From NCBI RefSeq assembly GCF_900094795.1, contig NZ_FMBC01000003.1:62001-126000 (forward strand): a DNA stretch of 64,000 bases, given 5' to 3'. Made by a program: the position numbers and the translations under genes. Below are positions 53,156-61,807 of the stretch, piece after piece. This stretch comes from Kosakonia oryziphila. Its GTDB lineage: Bacteria; Pseudomonadota; Gammaproteobacteria; Enterobacterales; Enterobacteriaceae. A model generated the notes under the pieces. It did no database searches. It saw only the letters and a program-made list of their open reading frames with translations, and had not been told where the DNA came from. The first letter of the stretch is position 1. Each line of letters starts with the position of its first letter.

Positions 53156-53178
53156 TTATCCACTATTCCTGTGGATAA
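53156..53178. promoter_or_regulatory. Inverted pair of DnaA boxes
   Basis: TTATCCACT (53156-53164) faces TGTGGATAA (53170-53178), five bases apart. The right-hand one is a perfect complement of the DnaA box TTATCCACA, the other has one mismatch. DnaA boxes upstream of uvrB are described in E. coli. Confidence 0.7.
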
Positions 53179-53481
53179 CCTTGTGTATTAGAGTTAGAAA
53201 ACGCGCGGCAAGCGAGAGCGGACGCGGCTTTCGTCTGAATTGGCGCGAAACCCGGCTTTTTGAATTAATTATTGTTTATCAATTGGTTATATAAAAGCAA
53301 TGGTTGTAAGAAAAGTGTCATTGCTTGCCACAAAACTTTCAAGCTGCTGCTTGACAATTGTTAAAAAGTGAAGATTTCTGGGGATAACCCTCTGATGCTG
53401 GTGTTTTATCTTGTCGGGGAGGAAATTTCACGCGAAAACGCGTTTTCTTATCGCGAGTAGACCAAATCAGCTAACCTGCCA

Positions 53482-53497
53482 CTGTTTTTTCATCCAG
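53482..53497. promoter_or_regulatory. LexA (SOS) box of uvrB
   Basis: CTGTTTTTTCATCCAG fits CTGT-N8-ACAG with one change (A to C), the same change found in the K-12 uvrB box as I recall it. It lies 350 bases before the start codon because of the inserted repeat. Confidence 0.78.
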
Positions 53498-53536
53498 TAT
53501 TATTTATTGGCAAAAGTGAACAGGGTGAGTAAAATT

Positions 53537-53805
53537 ACCCTAAATAATTCGGGTTGCAGGAAGGCGGCGACGCAGTGACAAATTCGTCGGGAACAAATTT
53601 GCCCAACCAAAGGTTGGCCTCCGGTGAGAGACAGGATGTCTCTCAGTAATCCCCAGCAGCTTACATAAGTAAGTGACTGGGGTGAGCGACAAATCTGCCG
53701 GGAGCAGATTTGAACGCTGTAAGCAGCGGCCCCGAAGGGGTAAGGCTCAGGGATGAGGCGAATAAAAAAGCCAACACACATGCAACTTGAAGTATGACGG
53801 GTATA
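53537..53805. repeat. ERIC (IRU) element, expanded by two internal hairpin insertions
   Basis: The outer ends ACCCTAAATAATTCGGGTTGCAGG and TGCAACTTGAAGTATGACGG are standard ERIC ends. The centre 53647-53688 contains CCCCAGCAGCTTACATAAGT and AAGTGACTGGGGTGAGCG. Instead of about 127 bases the element is about 269. One insertion lies near 53577-53646 (CAAATTCGTCGGGAACAAATTTG, CCAACCAAAGGTTGG, GAGAGACA...TGTCTCTC). A second is near 53689-53766 (CAAATCTGCCGGGAGCAGATTTG, CCCCGAAGGGG). Confidence 0.88.
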
Positions 53806-53844
53806 TGTTATCTGCCTGCTCATTCCTCCACCAGGTGGCCGTTC

Positions 53845-55866
53845 ATGAGTAAACCGTTCAAACTGAATTCTGCTTTTCGCCCCTCCGGCGACCAGCCTGA
53901 GGCGATTCGTCGGCTTAAGGAAGGTCTGGAAGACGGCCTCGCGCACCAGACGCTGCTGGGGGTTACCGGATCGGGTAAGACCTTTACTATTGCTAATGTT
54001 ATTGCCGATCTGCAACGTCCGACGATGGTGTTGGCACCGAACAAAACGCTGGCGGCGCAGTTGTATGGCGAAATGAAGGAGTTTTTCCCGGAAAACGCGG
54101 TGGAGTATTTCGTCTCCTACTATGACTATTACCAGCCGGAAGCCTATGTGCCCAGCTCCGATACCTTTATCGAAAAAGATGCCTCGGTGAACGAGCATAT
54201 CGAGCAGATGCGTCTGTCCGCGACGAAGGCGCTGCTGGAACGTCGGGATGTGGTGGTCGTGGCGTCCGTTTCGGCCATCTATGGTCTGGGCGATCCGGAT
54301 CTCTATCTGAAGATGATGCTCCATCTGACTAACGGCATGATTATCGACCAGCGTTCGATTCTGCGTCGGCTGGCAGAGCTTCAGTACACCCGCAATGATC
54401 AGGCTTTCCAGCGCGGGACGTTTCGCGTTCGTGGGGAAGTGATTGATATCTTCCCGGCGGAATCGGATGACCTGGCGCTGCGTGTGGAGCTATTCGACGA
54501 AGAAGTAGAGCGTCTGTCGTTGTTTGACCCGCTCACTGGCCATGTGGAATCGACTGTTCAACGCTTCACCATCTATCCAAAAACGCACTATGTGACGCCG
54601 CGCGAGCGTATCGTGCAGGCGATGGAAGAGATTAAAGATGAACTGGCGGAACGGCGCAAAACGCTGCTGGCGAACAATAAGCTACTGGAAGAGCAGCGTC
54701 TCAGCCAGCGCACGCAGTTCGATCTGGAGATGATGAACGAGCTGGGCTACTGCTCCGGCATTGAAAACTACTCGCGCTACCTCTCCGGGCGCGGTCCTGG
54801 CGAGCCGCCGCCGACGTTGTTTGATTACTTGCCGCCTGATGGTTTGCTGGTGATCGACGAATCCCACGTCACCATCCCGCAGATCGGCGGGATGTTTCGG
54901 GGCGACCGTGCGCGTAAAGAGACGCTGGTGGAGTACGGTTTCCGTCTGCCGTCGGCGCTGGATAACCGTCCGCTGAAATTTGAAGAGTTTGAGGCGCTGG
55001 CACCGCAGTCTATCTATGTTTCGGCGACGCCGGGCAATTACGAGCTGGAGAAATCCGGCGATGAAGTGATTGACCAGGTAGTACGTCCGACTGGTTTGCT
55101 GGATCCCATCATCGAAGTGCGTCCGGTGGCGACACAGGTTGACGATCTGCTGTCGGAAATCCGCATCCGCGCGGCCATCAACGAGCGCGTGCTGGTGACG
55201 ACGTTGACCAAGCGTATGGCGGAAGATCTCACCGAATATCTGGAAGAGCACGGTGAGCGGGTGCGTTATCTGCACTCCGATATTGATACGGTTGAACGTA
55301 TGGAAATTATCCGCGACCTGCGTCTCGGCGAGTTTGATGTGCTGGTGGGCATTAACCTGTTGCGCGAAGGGCTGGATATGCCTGAGGTGTCGCTGGTGGC
55401 GATCCTGGATGCGGACAAAGAGGGCTTTCTGCGTTCGGAGCGTTCACTGATTCAGACCATTGGCCGCGCAGCGCGTAACATCAACGGGAAAGCGATTCTG
55501 TATGGCGATAAGATCACGCCGTCAATGGCGAAAGCCATCGGGGAAACCGAACGCCGCCGCGAAAAACAGCATCGCTACAACGAGGAGCACGGTATCACAC
55601 CGCAGGGCCTGAACAAGAAAGTGGTAGATATTCTGGCGCTGGGTGAAGGGCTGGCGAAAACGCGTGCGAAAGGGCGCGGCAAAACCCGCACACCGGCGCA
55701 GGTGGAAGCGGCAGAACTGGCGTTGACGCCGAAAGCGCTGCAACAGAAAATCCACGAACTGGAAGGGCTGATGATGCAGCATGCGCAGAATCTGGAATTC
55801 GAAGAGGCGGCGCAGGTGCGCGATCAACTACACCAGCTACGTGAACTATTTATTGCGGCATCTTAA
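53845..55866 (+). CDS. uvrB: Excinuclease ABC subunit B
   Basis: A 673-residue damage-verification helicase of nucleotide excision repair. Walker A GVTGSGKT (about 39-46), the beta-hairpin [12 protein letters not shown] (about 92-103), helicase motif [11 protein letters not shown] and motif [11 protein letters not shown] are present. The C-terminal UVR domain [24 protein letters not shown] (about 640-665) contacts UvrC. The ATG at 53845 gives the K-12 start [11 protein letters not shown]. An in-frame codon 51 bases upstream lies in the ERIC flank and is rejected. Confidence 0.97.
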   Translation: MSKPFKLNSAFRPSGDQPEAIRRLKEGLEDGLAHQTLLGVTGSGKTFTIANVIADLQRPTMVLAPNKTLAAQLYGEMKEFFPENAVEYFVSYYDYYQPEAYVPSSDTFIEKDASVNEHIEQMRLSATKALLERRDVVVVASVSAIYGLGDPDLYLKMMLHLTNGMIIDQRSILRRLAELQYTRNDQAFQRGTFRVRGEVIDIFPAESDDLALRVELFDEEVERLSLFDPLTGHVESTVQRFTIYPKTHYVTPRERIVQAMEEIKDELAERRKTLLANNKLLEEQRLSQRTQFDLEMMNELGYCSGIENYSRYLSGRGPGEPPPTLFDYLPPDGLLVIDESHVTIPQIGGMFRGDRARKETLVEYGFRLPSALDNRPLKFEEFEALAPQSIYVSATPGNYELEKSGDEVIDQVVRPTGLLDPIIEVRPVATQVDDLLSEIRIRAAINERVLVTTLTKRMAEDLTEYLEEHGERVRYLHSDIDTVERMEIIRDLRLGEFDVLVGINLLREGLDMPEVSLVAILDADKEGFLRSERSLIQTIGRAARNINGKAILYGDKITPSMAKAIGETERRREKQHRYNEEHGITPQGLNKKVVDILALGEGLAKTRAKGRGKTRTPAQVEAAELALTPKALQQKIHELEGLMMQHAQNLEFEEAAQVRDQLHQLRELFIAAS

Positions 55867-55878
55867 TGTTTGCTTAAC
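55862..55878 (+). promoter_or_regulatory. PmrA box upstream of the pmrR-like gene
   Basis: CTTAAT-GTTTG-CTTAAC is a direct repeat of CTTAA with 11-base phasing, the PmrA (BasR) consensus. It starts inside the uvrB stop region and lies 43 bases before the small gene. The -10 is less clear; TATTTT at 55902-55907 is the best candidate. Confidence 0.72.
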
Positions 55879-55920
55879 CTGGTCATGGCACACTGCCCCG
55901 CTATTTTGGAGGGCAGTGTC

Positions 55921-56013
55921 ATGCAGAAGTTTAACGTTCGTGAATTTTTAGCCGTCGCCTTCGCACTGGTGTTAGTGATCGGTTTCGTTCGTCTGTGGGT
56001 GTTGAGTTACTGA
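55921..56013 (+). CDS. pmrR: PmrR-like single-helix microprotein
   Basis: A 30-codon gene behind TTGGAGGG. The product begins MQKFNVREF, has one hydrophobic helix (about 9-23), and ends LWVLSY. It aligns without gaps over 24 residues with enterobacterial PmrR, sharing Glu, Leu, Phe, Val, Phe, Trp and the final Tyr. PmrR is a PmrA-induced inner membrane peptide that inhibits the lipid A kinase LpxT. A PmrA box upstream and the convergent eptA-pmrAB operon support the call. Its last 42 bases overlap the 3' end of pmrB on the other strand. Similarity is short, so this is probable rather than proven. Confidence 0.68.
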   Translation: MQKFNVREFLAVAFALVLVIGFVRLWVLSY

Positions 56014-57099
56014 TGGCAAATGGTGGGTGACCGGAAGAAATTTAACCCACGCCCGCACCCCGGATTGTGTCAGGCGGTTGTGCAAAAAGAACTGCGCGTC
56101 ATGAAGCTGTGCGATGCGCGACACGATGCTTAACCCCAACCCGGTTCCGCCGTAACGGCTGTCCATGCGGACAAACGCTTTGCTCAGTTCTCCGCTACAG
56201 CTCTCATCAATGCCCGGACCTTCATCCTCTACGGCCAGTACTGGCATAGCAGCCTGTTCGAGGCGTATCGTAATGACTGAACCTTCCGGACTATAGCGGT
56301 ACGCATTTTCCACCAGATTTCTCACCAGCAGCCGTAACAGCGTGGCATCGCCGGAGACGGCAATATCTGCGTCAACTTCCGGCACCGACAGCGTTTGCTT
56401 GCGCCCGGCGAGCATGGTTTCCAGCTCGTTGCGAATGGGCATCACCACGTCGGCCATCAGCTCTACCTGCTGGTAACTGCCTGCCGAAAAAGATTGCCCA
56501 ACGCGAGCAAGCAGCAGCAACTGCGCGATGTTTTCCGTCATTTGTTCGATCCGCTGTACCAGCGGATTGACGTTAATGCCGCTGGTTTTTGCCATCAGTT
56601 CCAGGTGCAACCGCAGCCCGGCCAGCGGCGTGCGTAGCTCATGCGCCACATCAGCGGTAAATAGCCGCTCACGATCCAGTGTGAGCGTCAGTCGTGAAAC
56701 GAGGTTGTTAATCGATGTCGTAACCGCTTCTACTTCGCTGACACTGTGGTTTAACGTAATCGGTTGCAGGTTGTTCGGCGTACGTTTATTCAGCTCTTCC
56801 TCTAACTCCAGCAGCGGGCGAGTAATGGCTTTGACCGCCTGCATACAAAGCAGCAACGCCAGCCCGATAATCAGCAGGCTTGGCACTAACAGGCTGGCGA
56901 CCGCCTCGCGGACTTCATGTTCAACAAGTTTACGGTTGTGATGGTTGTGGAGCGCCGCCTGCACCAGCAACTGGATCTGCTCTTCACTTTCATGCCACAG
57001 CCAGAACACACTGACCAACTGACAAAACACCAGAATTCCGCCGATGGTCAGCAGCAGACGGCGGCGCATGCTCCAGTGGCTGAAATTGAAAAACGCCAT
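55972..57099 (-). CDS. pmrB: PmrB/BasS-like sensor histidine kinase
   Basis: A 375-residue sensor with membrane helices at about 12-34 and 67-88. The short periplasmic loop (about 35-66) is unusually rich in His: His36, His51, His53, His54 and His61, along with Glu residues. The HAMP region is 89-140, the phosphohistidine is His153 in TADVAHELRTPLAG, and the N box is LVRNLVENAYRYSPEGS. G boxes are DEGPGIDE and GGTGLGLSIV. It resembles K-12 BasS strongly in the kinase core but clearly differs in the loop and has a longer, His/Thr-rich C-terminus. It follows pmrA by three bases. Confidence 0.9.
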   Translation of the reverse strand: MAFFNFSHWSMRRRLLLTIGGILVFCQLVSVFWLWHESEEQIQLLVQAALHNHHNRKLVEHEVREAVASLLVPSLLIIGLALLLCMQAVKAITRPLLELEEELNKRTPNNLQPITLNHSVSEVEAVTTSINNLVSRLTLTLDRERLFTADVAHELRTPLAGLRLHLELMAKTSGINVNPLVQRIEQMTENIAQLLLLARVGQSFSAGSYQQVELMADVVMPIRNELETMLAGRKQTLSVPEVDADIAVSGDATLLRLLVRNLVENAYRYSPEGSVITIRLEQAAMPVLAVEDEGPGIDESCSGELSKAFVRMDSRYGGTGLGLSIVSRIAQLHDAQFFLHNRLTQSGVRAWVKFLPVTHHLPSVTQHPQTNETDH

Positions 57100-57102
57100 T
57101 GA

Positions 57103-57774
57103 TTACTCCCGGTGTTGCGGATGAACCAGCATATAGCCAAACCCGCGGACGGTTCGGATGCGTGACTTACCAATTTTGTCGCGCAGATTATGAATATGTA
57201 CTTCCAGCGTATTGGTCGAGGGCTCGTTGTCCCAGTTGTAGATATCGTTATAGAGAATTTCCCGGTGCACCGGGCTGTCGGCTTTCAGCATCAGGCGCGA
57301 AAGCAAGGCGTACTCTTTCGGCGTCAGATCCAGCAACTGGTTGTCCAGCCACGCCTGGCGGCGGGTGACATTCAGTGTCAGATTACCGTGGGTAATTTCA
57401 TTATCACCTTGATTATGACGACGGCGCAGCAGCGCGCGGATACGAGCATTCAGTTCATCGAGCGCGAAGGGTTTGATCAGGTAGTCGTCCGCGCCAGTAT
57501 CCAGCCCGGCGACGCGATCTTCCAGTGTATCGCGTGCCGTGAGAATCAGCACCGGCTGGGTATATTTTTCTCGACGCAAACGGGCGAGCAAATGTAATCC
57601 GTCTTCATCGGGCAGACCAAGATCGAGCACGATCAGGCTGTAGTGGCCGTTCGCCAGACACAACACCGCTTCGTGCGCGGTGGATACACCATCGCAGGCA
57701 TATCCTTCGCTTTGCATCGCCAGAATCAACCCCTGCAACAGCAGGGCATCGTCTTCAACCACCAGAATCTTCAT
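57103..57774 (-). CDS. pmrA: PmrA/BasR-like response regulator
   Basis: A 223-residue OmpR-type regulator. The receiver domain has acidic pocket Glu7-Asp8-Asp9, phosphoacceptor Asp51 in [13 protein letters not shown], Thr in LILTARDT and Lys in DYLIKPF. The winged-helix DNA-binding domain contains [15 protein letters not shown] and [17 protein letters not shown] with [10 protein letters not shown]. It is predicted to bind the CTTAA-N6-CTTAA boxes upstream of eptA and pmrR. The start overlaps the eptA stop by four bases (ATGA). Confidence 0.93.
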   Translation of the reverse strand: MKILVVEDDALLLQGLILAMQSEGYACDGVSTAHEAVLCLANGHYSLIVLDLGLPDEDGLHLLARLRREKYTQPVLILTARDTLEDRVAGLDTGADDYLIKPFALDELNARIRALLRRRHNQGDNEITHGNLTLNVTRRQAWLDNQLLDLTPKEYALLSRLMLKADSPVHREILYNDIYNWDNEPSTNTLEVHIHNLRDKIGKSRIRTVRGFGYMLVHPQHRE

Positions 57775-59408
57775 TTCGCCTGCTCCCGGCACGACGTTAA
57801 AATATCGTCTGCAGCACGGTACTCTTTCGTGCTGACCCCCAGTATACCCAACATTGTCGGGAAGAGATTGTCCTGCGAAACCGCCTTCTCCCGCGCATTT
57901 TTTTGCAGACACTGGTCATCCACGCCGTAGCGTTTCTGGTAGTCATCGGACAACCAGATCAGCATCGGAATATGTTTTTGTGTTTCCGGTGCAATGGAAT
58001 AAGGCAGACCGTGCAAATAGACGCCATTTTCACCCAGTGATTCACCATGATCGGAGAGATAAACCAGGCTGGTGGTAAATCTGTCCTGTTTGGACTGCAA
58101 TAATTTGATCGCTTTATCAACGATATAGTCGATATACAAAATGGTATTATCGTAGGTATTTACCAGTTGCTGCTGTGAGCAGCTCTGAATTTCGTTGGTA
58201 TCACAGGTCGGCGTAAATTTGCGGAACTGTGCTGGATAACGGTTGTAATAAGTCGGCCCGTGGCTACCAATGGTATGTAAAACGATAATGCCGTCGCCTT
58301 GTAATTTGTCGATATAGCTGGCGAGATCGTGGAACAGGATCTCATCCTGGCATTCGCCCTCAATGCAATATCCCGGCAGGTTTAATTGCGTCACATCCTG
58401 GTGCGGCACGCGATCGCAGGCGCCTTTACAACCACCATCATTTTCATTCCACATAACCTGAATGCCGGCGCGTTGGATAATATCCAGCAGCCCTTCCTGA
58501 TGGTGGGCAAGCTGATCATCGTAATGTTCCCGCGTCATCCCTGAAAACATGCATGGGACCGAGACAGCCGTGGCGGTGCCGCAGGATGTCGCGTTCGGAA
58601 AGTAAATAACATTATCCTGTTTTAATAGTGGGTTAGTTTCGCGTTCATAACCGCCAAGTGAGAAATCCGCCGCACGAGACGTTTCCCCCACGACCAGTAT
58701 GGTCAGGTTCTTACGCGGACCATTTTTCATTTCCGGGCGTTGCCGGGCATCTTCGCCAATACGTACCAGCGGCAAATTATCCATACGATTGTGGGAATAC
58801 CAGGACAGAGACGCCACAATGGAGTTGGACGGGCTGAGAGATTTCACCAGCTCTTTATTATTGCGGAACAACGAGGCGTAATCTTTATAAAACAGCAATG
58901 CCACCAGTACGATAAGTAGCGCAGAAATAACGATACTGGCTGCGCGATACGCGATGCTGTGCAGCGCTGATTGCGCCGGTTTAATTTTAATCAGCCATGC
59001 AATAAGTATCGGTACAATGGCAGTCAGTAAAATCGTCAGCACCATTTTTGTCGACATCAGGGCGAAACTTTCCGCCGAAGTGGTGTCGAGAATATTGGTG
59101 ATCATCGAGCGGTCGATGACGATACCAAAGGTCGAAATAAAATATTGCGCTGCCGCGCTGACCAGCACAAACAGCGTGATAACCGGGCGTTCAAGAAAGA
59201 AAAATGACGCCAGCGACAGCACGATATTGATCACGCTGAAGGCTACCAGCGGCATTGACAGAAACACCAGCCAGTTACGCAGCGAGTTCACCGGTAATAG
59301 CGTAAAAGCCTGATGGTAGAAAACGATATTCAGCGCCAGCGCTATATAGAGCGCAAACAGAATAATAAACTGAAGACGGCTTAACGCCGGTCGACGGAGG
59401 TGAAGCAT
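57771..59408 (-). CDS. eptA: Lipid A phosphoethanolamine transferase EptA (PmrC)
   Basis: A 545-residue inner membrane enzyme that adds phosphoethanolamine to lipid A phosphates, lowering polymyxin and cationic peptide binding. Five N-terminal membrane helices (to about 175) precede the periplasmic sulfatase-like domain. The catalytic Thr is in [21 protein letters not shown], and the zinc ligands are in [18 protein letters not shown] and the [11 protein letters not shown] region. The disulphide cysteines of the EptA/MCR family are present. The start is ATG 59408; an upstream in-frame TTG is less likely. It leads an eptA-pmrA-pmrB operon, the same order as pmrCAB. Confidence 0.94.
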   Translation of the reverse strand: MLHLRRPALSRLQFIILFALYIALALNIVFYHQAFTLLPVNSLRNWLVFLSMPLVAFSVINIVLSLASFFFLERPVITLFVLVSAAAQYFISTFGIVIDRSMITNILDTTSAESFALMSTKMVLTILLTAIVPILIAWLIKIKPAQSALHSIAYRAASIVISALLIVLVALLFYKDYASLFRNNKELVKSLSPSNSIVASLSWYSHNRMDNLPLVRIGEDARQRPEMKNGPRKNLTILVVGETSRAADFSLGGYERETNPLLKQDNVIYFPNATSCGTATAVSVPCMFSGMTREHYDDQLAHHQEGLLDIIQRAGIQVMWNENDGGCKGACDRVPHQDVTQLNLPGYCIEGECQDEILFHDLASYIDKLQGDGIIVLHTIGSHGPTYYNRYPAQFRKFTPTCDTNEIQSCSQQQLVNTYDNTILYIDYIVDKAIKLLQSKQDRFTTSLVYLSDHGESLGENGVYLHGLPYSIAPETQKHIPMLIWLSDDYQKRYGVDDQCLQKNAREKAVSQDNLFPTMLGILGVSTKEYRAADDILTSCREQAK

Positions 59409-59440
59409 ACGTATTCTCAGGTCCAGCAAAGAAAAGAGGC

Positions 59441-59484
59441 ACTATAGTGGCAGGCTTTTTTTAAGACAACCTTAAGAAATTAAG
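59441..59484 (-). promoter_or_regulatory. PmrA-controlled promoter of eptA-pmrAB
   Basis: On the minus strand, CTTAAG-GTTGT-CTTAAA (59476-59460) is a PmrA box with 11-base phasing, and a third CTTAA lies eight bases further upstream (59484-59480). TTGTCT (59469-59464) and TATAGT (59446-59441), 17 bases apart, form a promoter whose -35 is overlapped by the box. This is how PmrA activates pmrCAB itself. Confidence 0.8.
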
Positions 59485-59519
59485 CTTTCCAGCGGCGAGC
59501 AAAAATGGCCGCCGAAAAG

Positions 59520-60428
59520 TTAAGACAATTGCTGTACCGCCTTTTCCAGCGCGGCTCGCAGCAGGTGACGATCGTGGCGGTAGGGGATATCGCCGGCTTC
59601 CAGCACTTCCTGAATAATTAATCTTTCAGTGACGGCGCTGACATTCACTTTTGGCCCGACCACCACGGCATCGATAATCTTTCTGCCGACATATTGTTCC
59701 ATAATGGCCAATTTATCGGCGAGCGACAGGCTGGCAGCGGCGGGGCTGAGCTCTTTGCCCAGATTGCTGATAAACACAACAGGTGCGGGCGTACGGCGCA
59801 GCGCCTGCGCTAACTCTTCCAGCAGCAACAGCGGCAACAGGCTGGTGTAAAAGCTGCCGGGGCCGATGAGGATCAAATCCGCTTCGCCAATCGCCTGTAT
59901 TGCTTCCTGGGTAGCGGATACTCTGGGAAACAGCATTAATTCCTGAATGGGCGCATGGAGTTGGTCGATATTCACTTCGCCATACACCTGATGTCCTTCG
60001 CCGTCTGTGGCCATTAAATCGACAGGCTGTTCCGACATGGGAATTAAAAAGGCATCCACTTTTAATAAACTACGAATTAAATTGATGGCCTCTAAAGGCC
60101 GCACGCTCAGGTGATCCAATGCTTTTAACATCAGATTTCCGAGGTTATGCCCGGAAAGTTCGCCATTGCCGCTAAAACGGTATTCAAACATCGTTGAGGC
60201 GACGCTCGGCTCGGTAATTAATTGGTTCAAACAGTTGCGCATATCGCCCCAGGCAATGCCGCCTTCTGAGCGGCGAATTCGCCCGGTAGAACCACCATTA
60301 TCGGTAGTGGTTACAATGCCGGTGAGACGCGATCCCAGCGACGCAAGCGAAGACATCACTCGCCCCAGACCATGCCCGCCGCCGAGTGCGACAACATGAT
60401 CCAGATCTGCCAGTGTGCGATTACGCAT
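59520..60428 (-). CDS. yvcK: YvcK/CofD-like protein YbhK
   Basis: A 302-residue protein of the YvcK (gluconeogenesis factor) branch of the CofD-like family. [17 protein letters not shown] at about 12-28, [12 protein letters not shown] and [10 protein letters not shown] are the family blocks, and [15 protein letters not shown] carries the conserved Ser/Tyr. In Bacillus YvcK binds UDP-sugars and is needed on gluconeogenic carbon sources. In enterobacteria the role is less clear. It is upstream of eptA on the same strand, with 111 bases between. Confidence 0.93.
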   Translation of the reverse strand: MRNRTLADLDHVVALGGGHGLGRVMSSLASLGSRLTGIVTTTDNGGSTGRIRRSEGGIAWGDMRNCLNQLITEPSVASTMFEYRFSGNGELSGHNLGNLMLKALDHLSVRPLEAINLIRSLLKVDAFLIPMSEQPVDLMATDGEGHQVYGEVNIDQLHAPIQELMLFPRVSATQEAIQAIGEADLILIGPGSFYTSLLPLLLLEELAQALRRTPAPVVFISNLGKELSPAAASLSLADKLAIMEQYVGRKIIDAVVVGPKVNVSAVTERLIIQEVLEAGDIPYRHDRHLLRAALEKAVQQLS

Positions 60429-60668
60429 AATGATTCCTTAATAAGATTTACCGCGTTACGTTAGCCTAAATACCACCAAAAGACGATGCTTCGCTGAGTG
60501 GAAAATGACACATATCAATGCAAAAACGCGATTTTCTCGTACTCTGTAGCGAAAGTGCGCGATCACTGCGCTATATATGAATATATATAGCGATATTCAT
60601 GATGGCGGAAAGCGTTCTCCCGCGCTACTATCGCCATAAGCAATTTTAGCGTTACTGACAAAACATAC
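60429..60668 (+). promoter_or_regulatory. moa operon promoter region
   Basis: A 240-base gap between yvcK and the Moco riboswitch. It holds the ModE operator and, by position, the moa promoter and the divergent yvcK promoter. I could not define -35 and -10 elements with confidence. Confidence 0.5.
60569..60592. promoter_or_regulatory. ModE operator of the moa operon
   Basis: CGCTATATA-TGAATA-TATATAGCG is a perfect match to the ModE consensus CGnTATATA-N6-TATATAnCG. ModE with molybdate activates moa in E. coli, so both mod and moa appear ModE-controlled here. Confidence 0.85.
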
Positions 60669-60669
60669 A

Positions 60670-60785
60670 CTCTAGCCTCTTCGTCTACGTTTCCGGTTAA
60701 TGGTGAAATATGACGGTTTGGCCGTAGCAAAACCGACAACGGTTTTGCTACCAGGGTGCAGGAAGAAATGACTGCATCTCCCGTA
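60670..60785 (+). ncRNA. Molybdenum cofactor (Moco) riboswitch
   Basis: The leader carries the conserved pieces of the Moco RNA motif: CTCTAGCCTC at the start, TTTGGCCGTAGCAAAACC, GGTTTTGCTACCAGGGTGCAGGAAGAAATGACTGCATCTCCCGT as paired helices, and the run into the moaA ribosome site. It ends about 15 bases before the moaA start. In E. coli Moco binding by this RNA reduces moaA translation. Confidence 0.88.
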
Positions 60786-60800
60786 TCTGGAAAGGTGTAC

Positions 60801-61790
60801 ATGGCCTCACAACTTACTGATGCGTTCGCGCGTAAGTTCTATTACTTGCGTTTGTCGATCACGGATGTGTGCAACTTTCGTTGCACCTACTGCTTGCCGG
60901 ACGGTTACAAGCCGGGCGGCGTCAACAATAACGGCTTCCTCAGCGTCGATGAAATTCGCCGTGTCACGCGCGCCTTCAGCGCCATGGGCACAGAAAAAGT
61001 GCGCCTGACAGGCGGAGAACCTTCACTGCGCCGGGATTTCCCCGACATCATCGCCGCCGTACACGAAAACGCCGCCATTCGCCAAATCGCGGTGACAACC
61101 AACGGTTATCGGCTGGCCCGCGACGTTGCGCTGTGGCGCGATGCCGGGCTTACTGCCATCAATGTCAGCGTTGACAGCCTCGATGCCCGCCAGTTTCATG
61201 CGATTACCGGGCAAGACAAATTCCGCCAGGTGATGGACGGCATCGATGCTGCGTTTGCCGCTGGTTTCGCCAAAGTCAAAGTGAACACTGTGTTGATGCG
61301 CGATGTAAATCATCACCAGCTCGACACTTTTCTGGCGTGGATCAAATCGCGTCCCATCCAGCTGCGCTTTATCGAATTGATGGAGACTGGCGAGGGCAGC
61401 GAGCTGTTCCGCAATCATCACATCTCCGGCATGGTGCTGCGCGACGCGCTGCTCAAACGCGGCTGGATCCACCAGTTGCGCCAGCGCAGCGACGGCCCGG
61501 CACAAGTGTTCTGCCATCCGGACTACGTTGGTGAAATTGGTCTTATCATGCCGTATGAAAAAGATTTCTGCGCCAGTTGCAACCGCCTGCGCGTCTCCTC
61601 CACGGGCAAACTGCATTTATGTCTGTTCGGCGATGGCGGCGTGAATCTGCGCGACCTGATGCAGTCCGATGTACAGCAAACAATGCTGGAGCAACGTATT
61701 GCGGTAGCGCTGACGCATAAGAAGCAGACGCACTTCCTGCATGATGGCAACACGGGTATTACGCAAAACCTTTCCTACATTGGCGGCTAA
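60801..61790 (+). CDS. moaA: GTP 3',8-cyclase MoaA
   Basis: A 329-residue radical SAM enzyme for the first step of molybdenum cofactor synthesis. The N-terminal cluster is bound by Cys24, Cys28 and Cys31 ([11 protein letters not shown]), and the C-terminal cluster by the cysteines in [23 protein letters not shown] (about 264, 267 and 281). [11 protein letters not shown] is typical, and the C-terminus ends in the essential Gly-Gly. ATG 60801 follows GGAAAGG; earlier in-frame codons lie inside the riboswitch. Confidence 0.96.
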   Translation: MASQLTDAFARKFYYLRLSITDVCNFRCTYCLPDGYKPGGVNNNGFLSVDEIRRVTRAFSAMGTEKVRLTGGEPSLRRDFPDIIAAVHENAAIRQIAVTTNGYRLARDVALWRDAGLTAINVSVDSLDARQFHAITGQDKFRQVMDGIDAAFAAGFAKVKVNTVLMRDVNHHQLDTFLAWIKSRPIQLRFIELMETGEGSELFRNHHISGMVLRDALLKRGWIHQLRQRSDGPAQVFCHPDYVGEIGLIMPYEKDFCASCNRLRVSSTGKLHLCLFGDGGVNLRDLMQSDVQQTMLEQRIAVALTHKKQTHFLHDGNTGITQNLSYIGG

Positions 61791-61807
61791 GCCGCAAGGA
61801 GAATGAA

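Larger units (their letters stand above)
52825..53844 (+). promoter_or_regulatory. uvrB upstream region
   Basis: About 1 kb without a gene of its own. From left to right it has the ABC gene promoter area (A+T rich, 52860-53090), a pair of inverted DnaA boxes at 53156-53178, a third DnaA-like box TGGGGATAA near 53379, a LexA box at 53482-53497, the ERIC repeat at 53537-53805 and a short ribosome-site region. The part up to the LexA box resembles the complex uvrB promoter region of K-12. Confidence 0.6.

Noticed and set aside
52825-53163. Upstream extension of the UrtE-like ATPase frame by about 113 codons
   Set aside because: The extension is A+T rich, unlike the ATPase domain, and has no family similarity. 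ATG 52824 has a good ribosome site and gives the family length.
53500-54324. Minus-strand frame of 274 codons covering the ERIC and the start of uvrB
   Set aside because: It runs through the repeat and antisense to a clearly real gene, with no recognisable domain.
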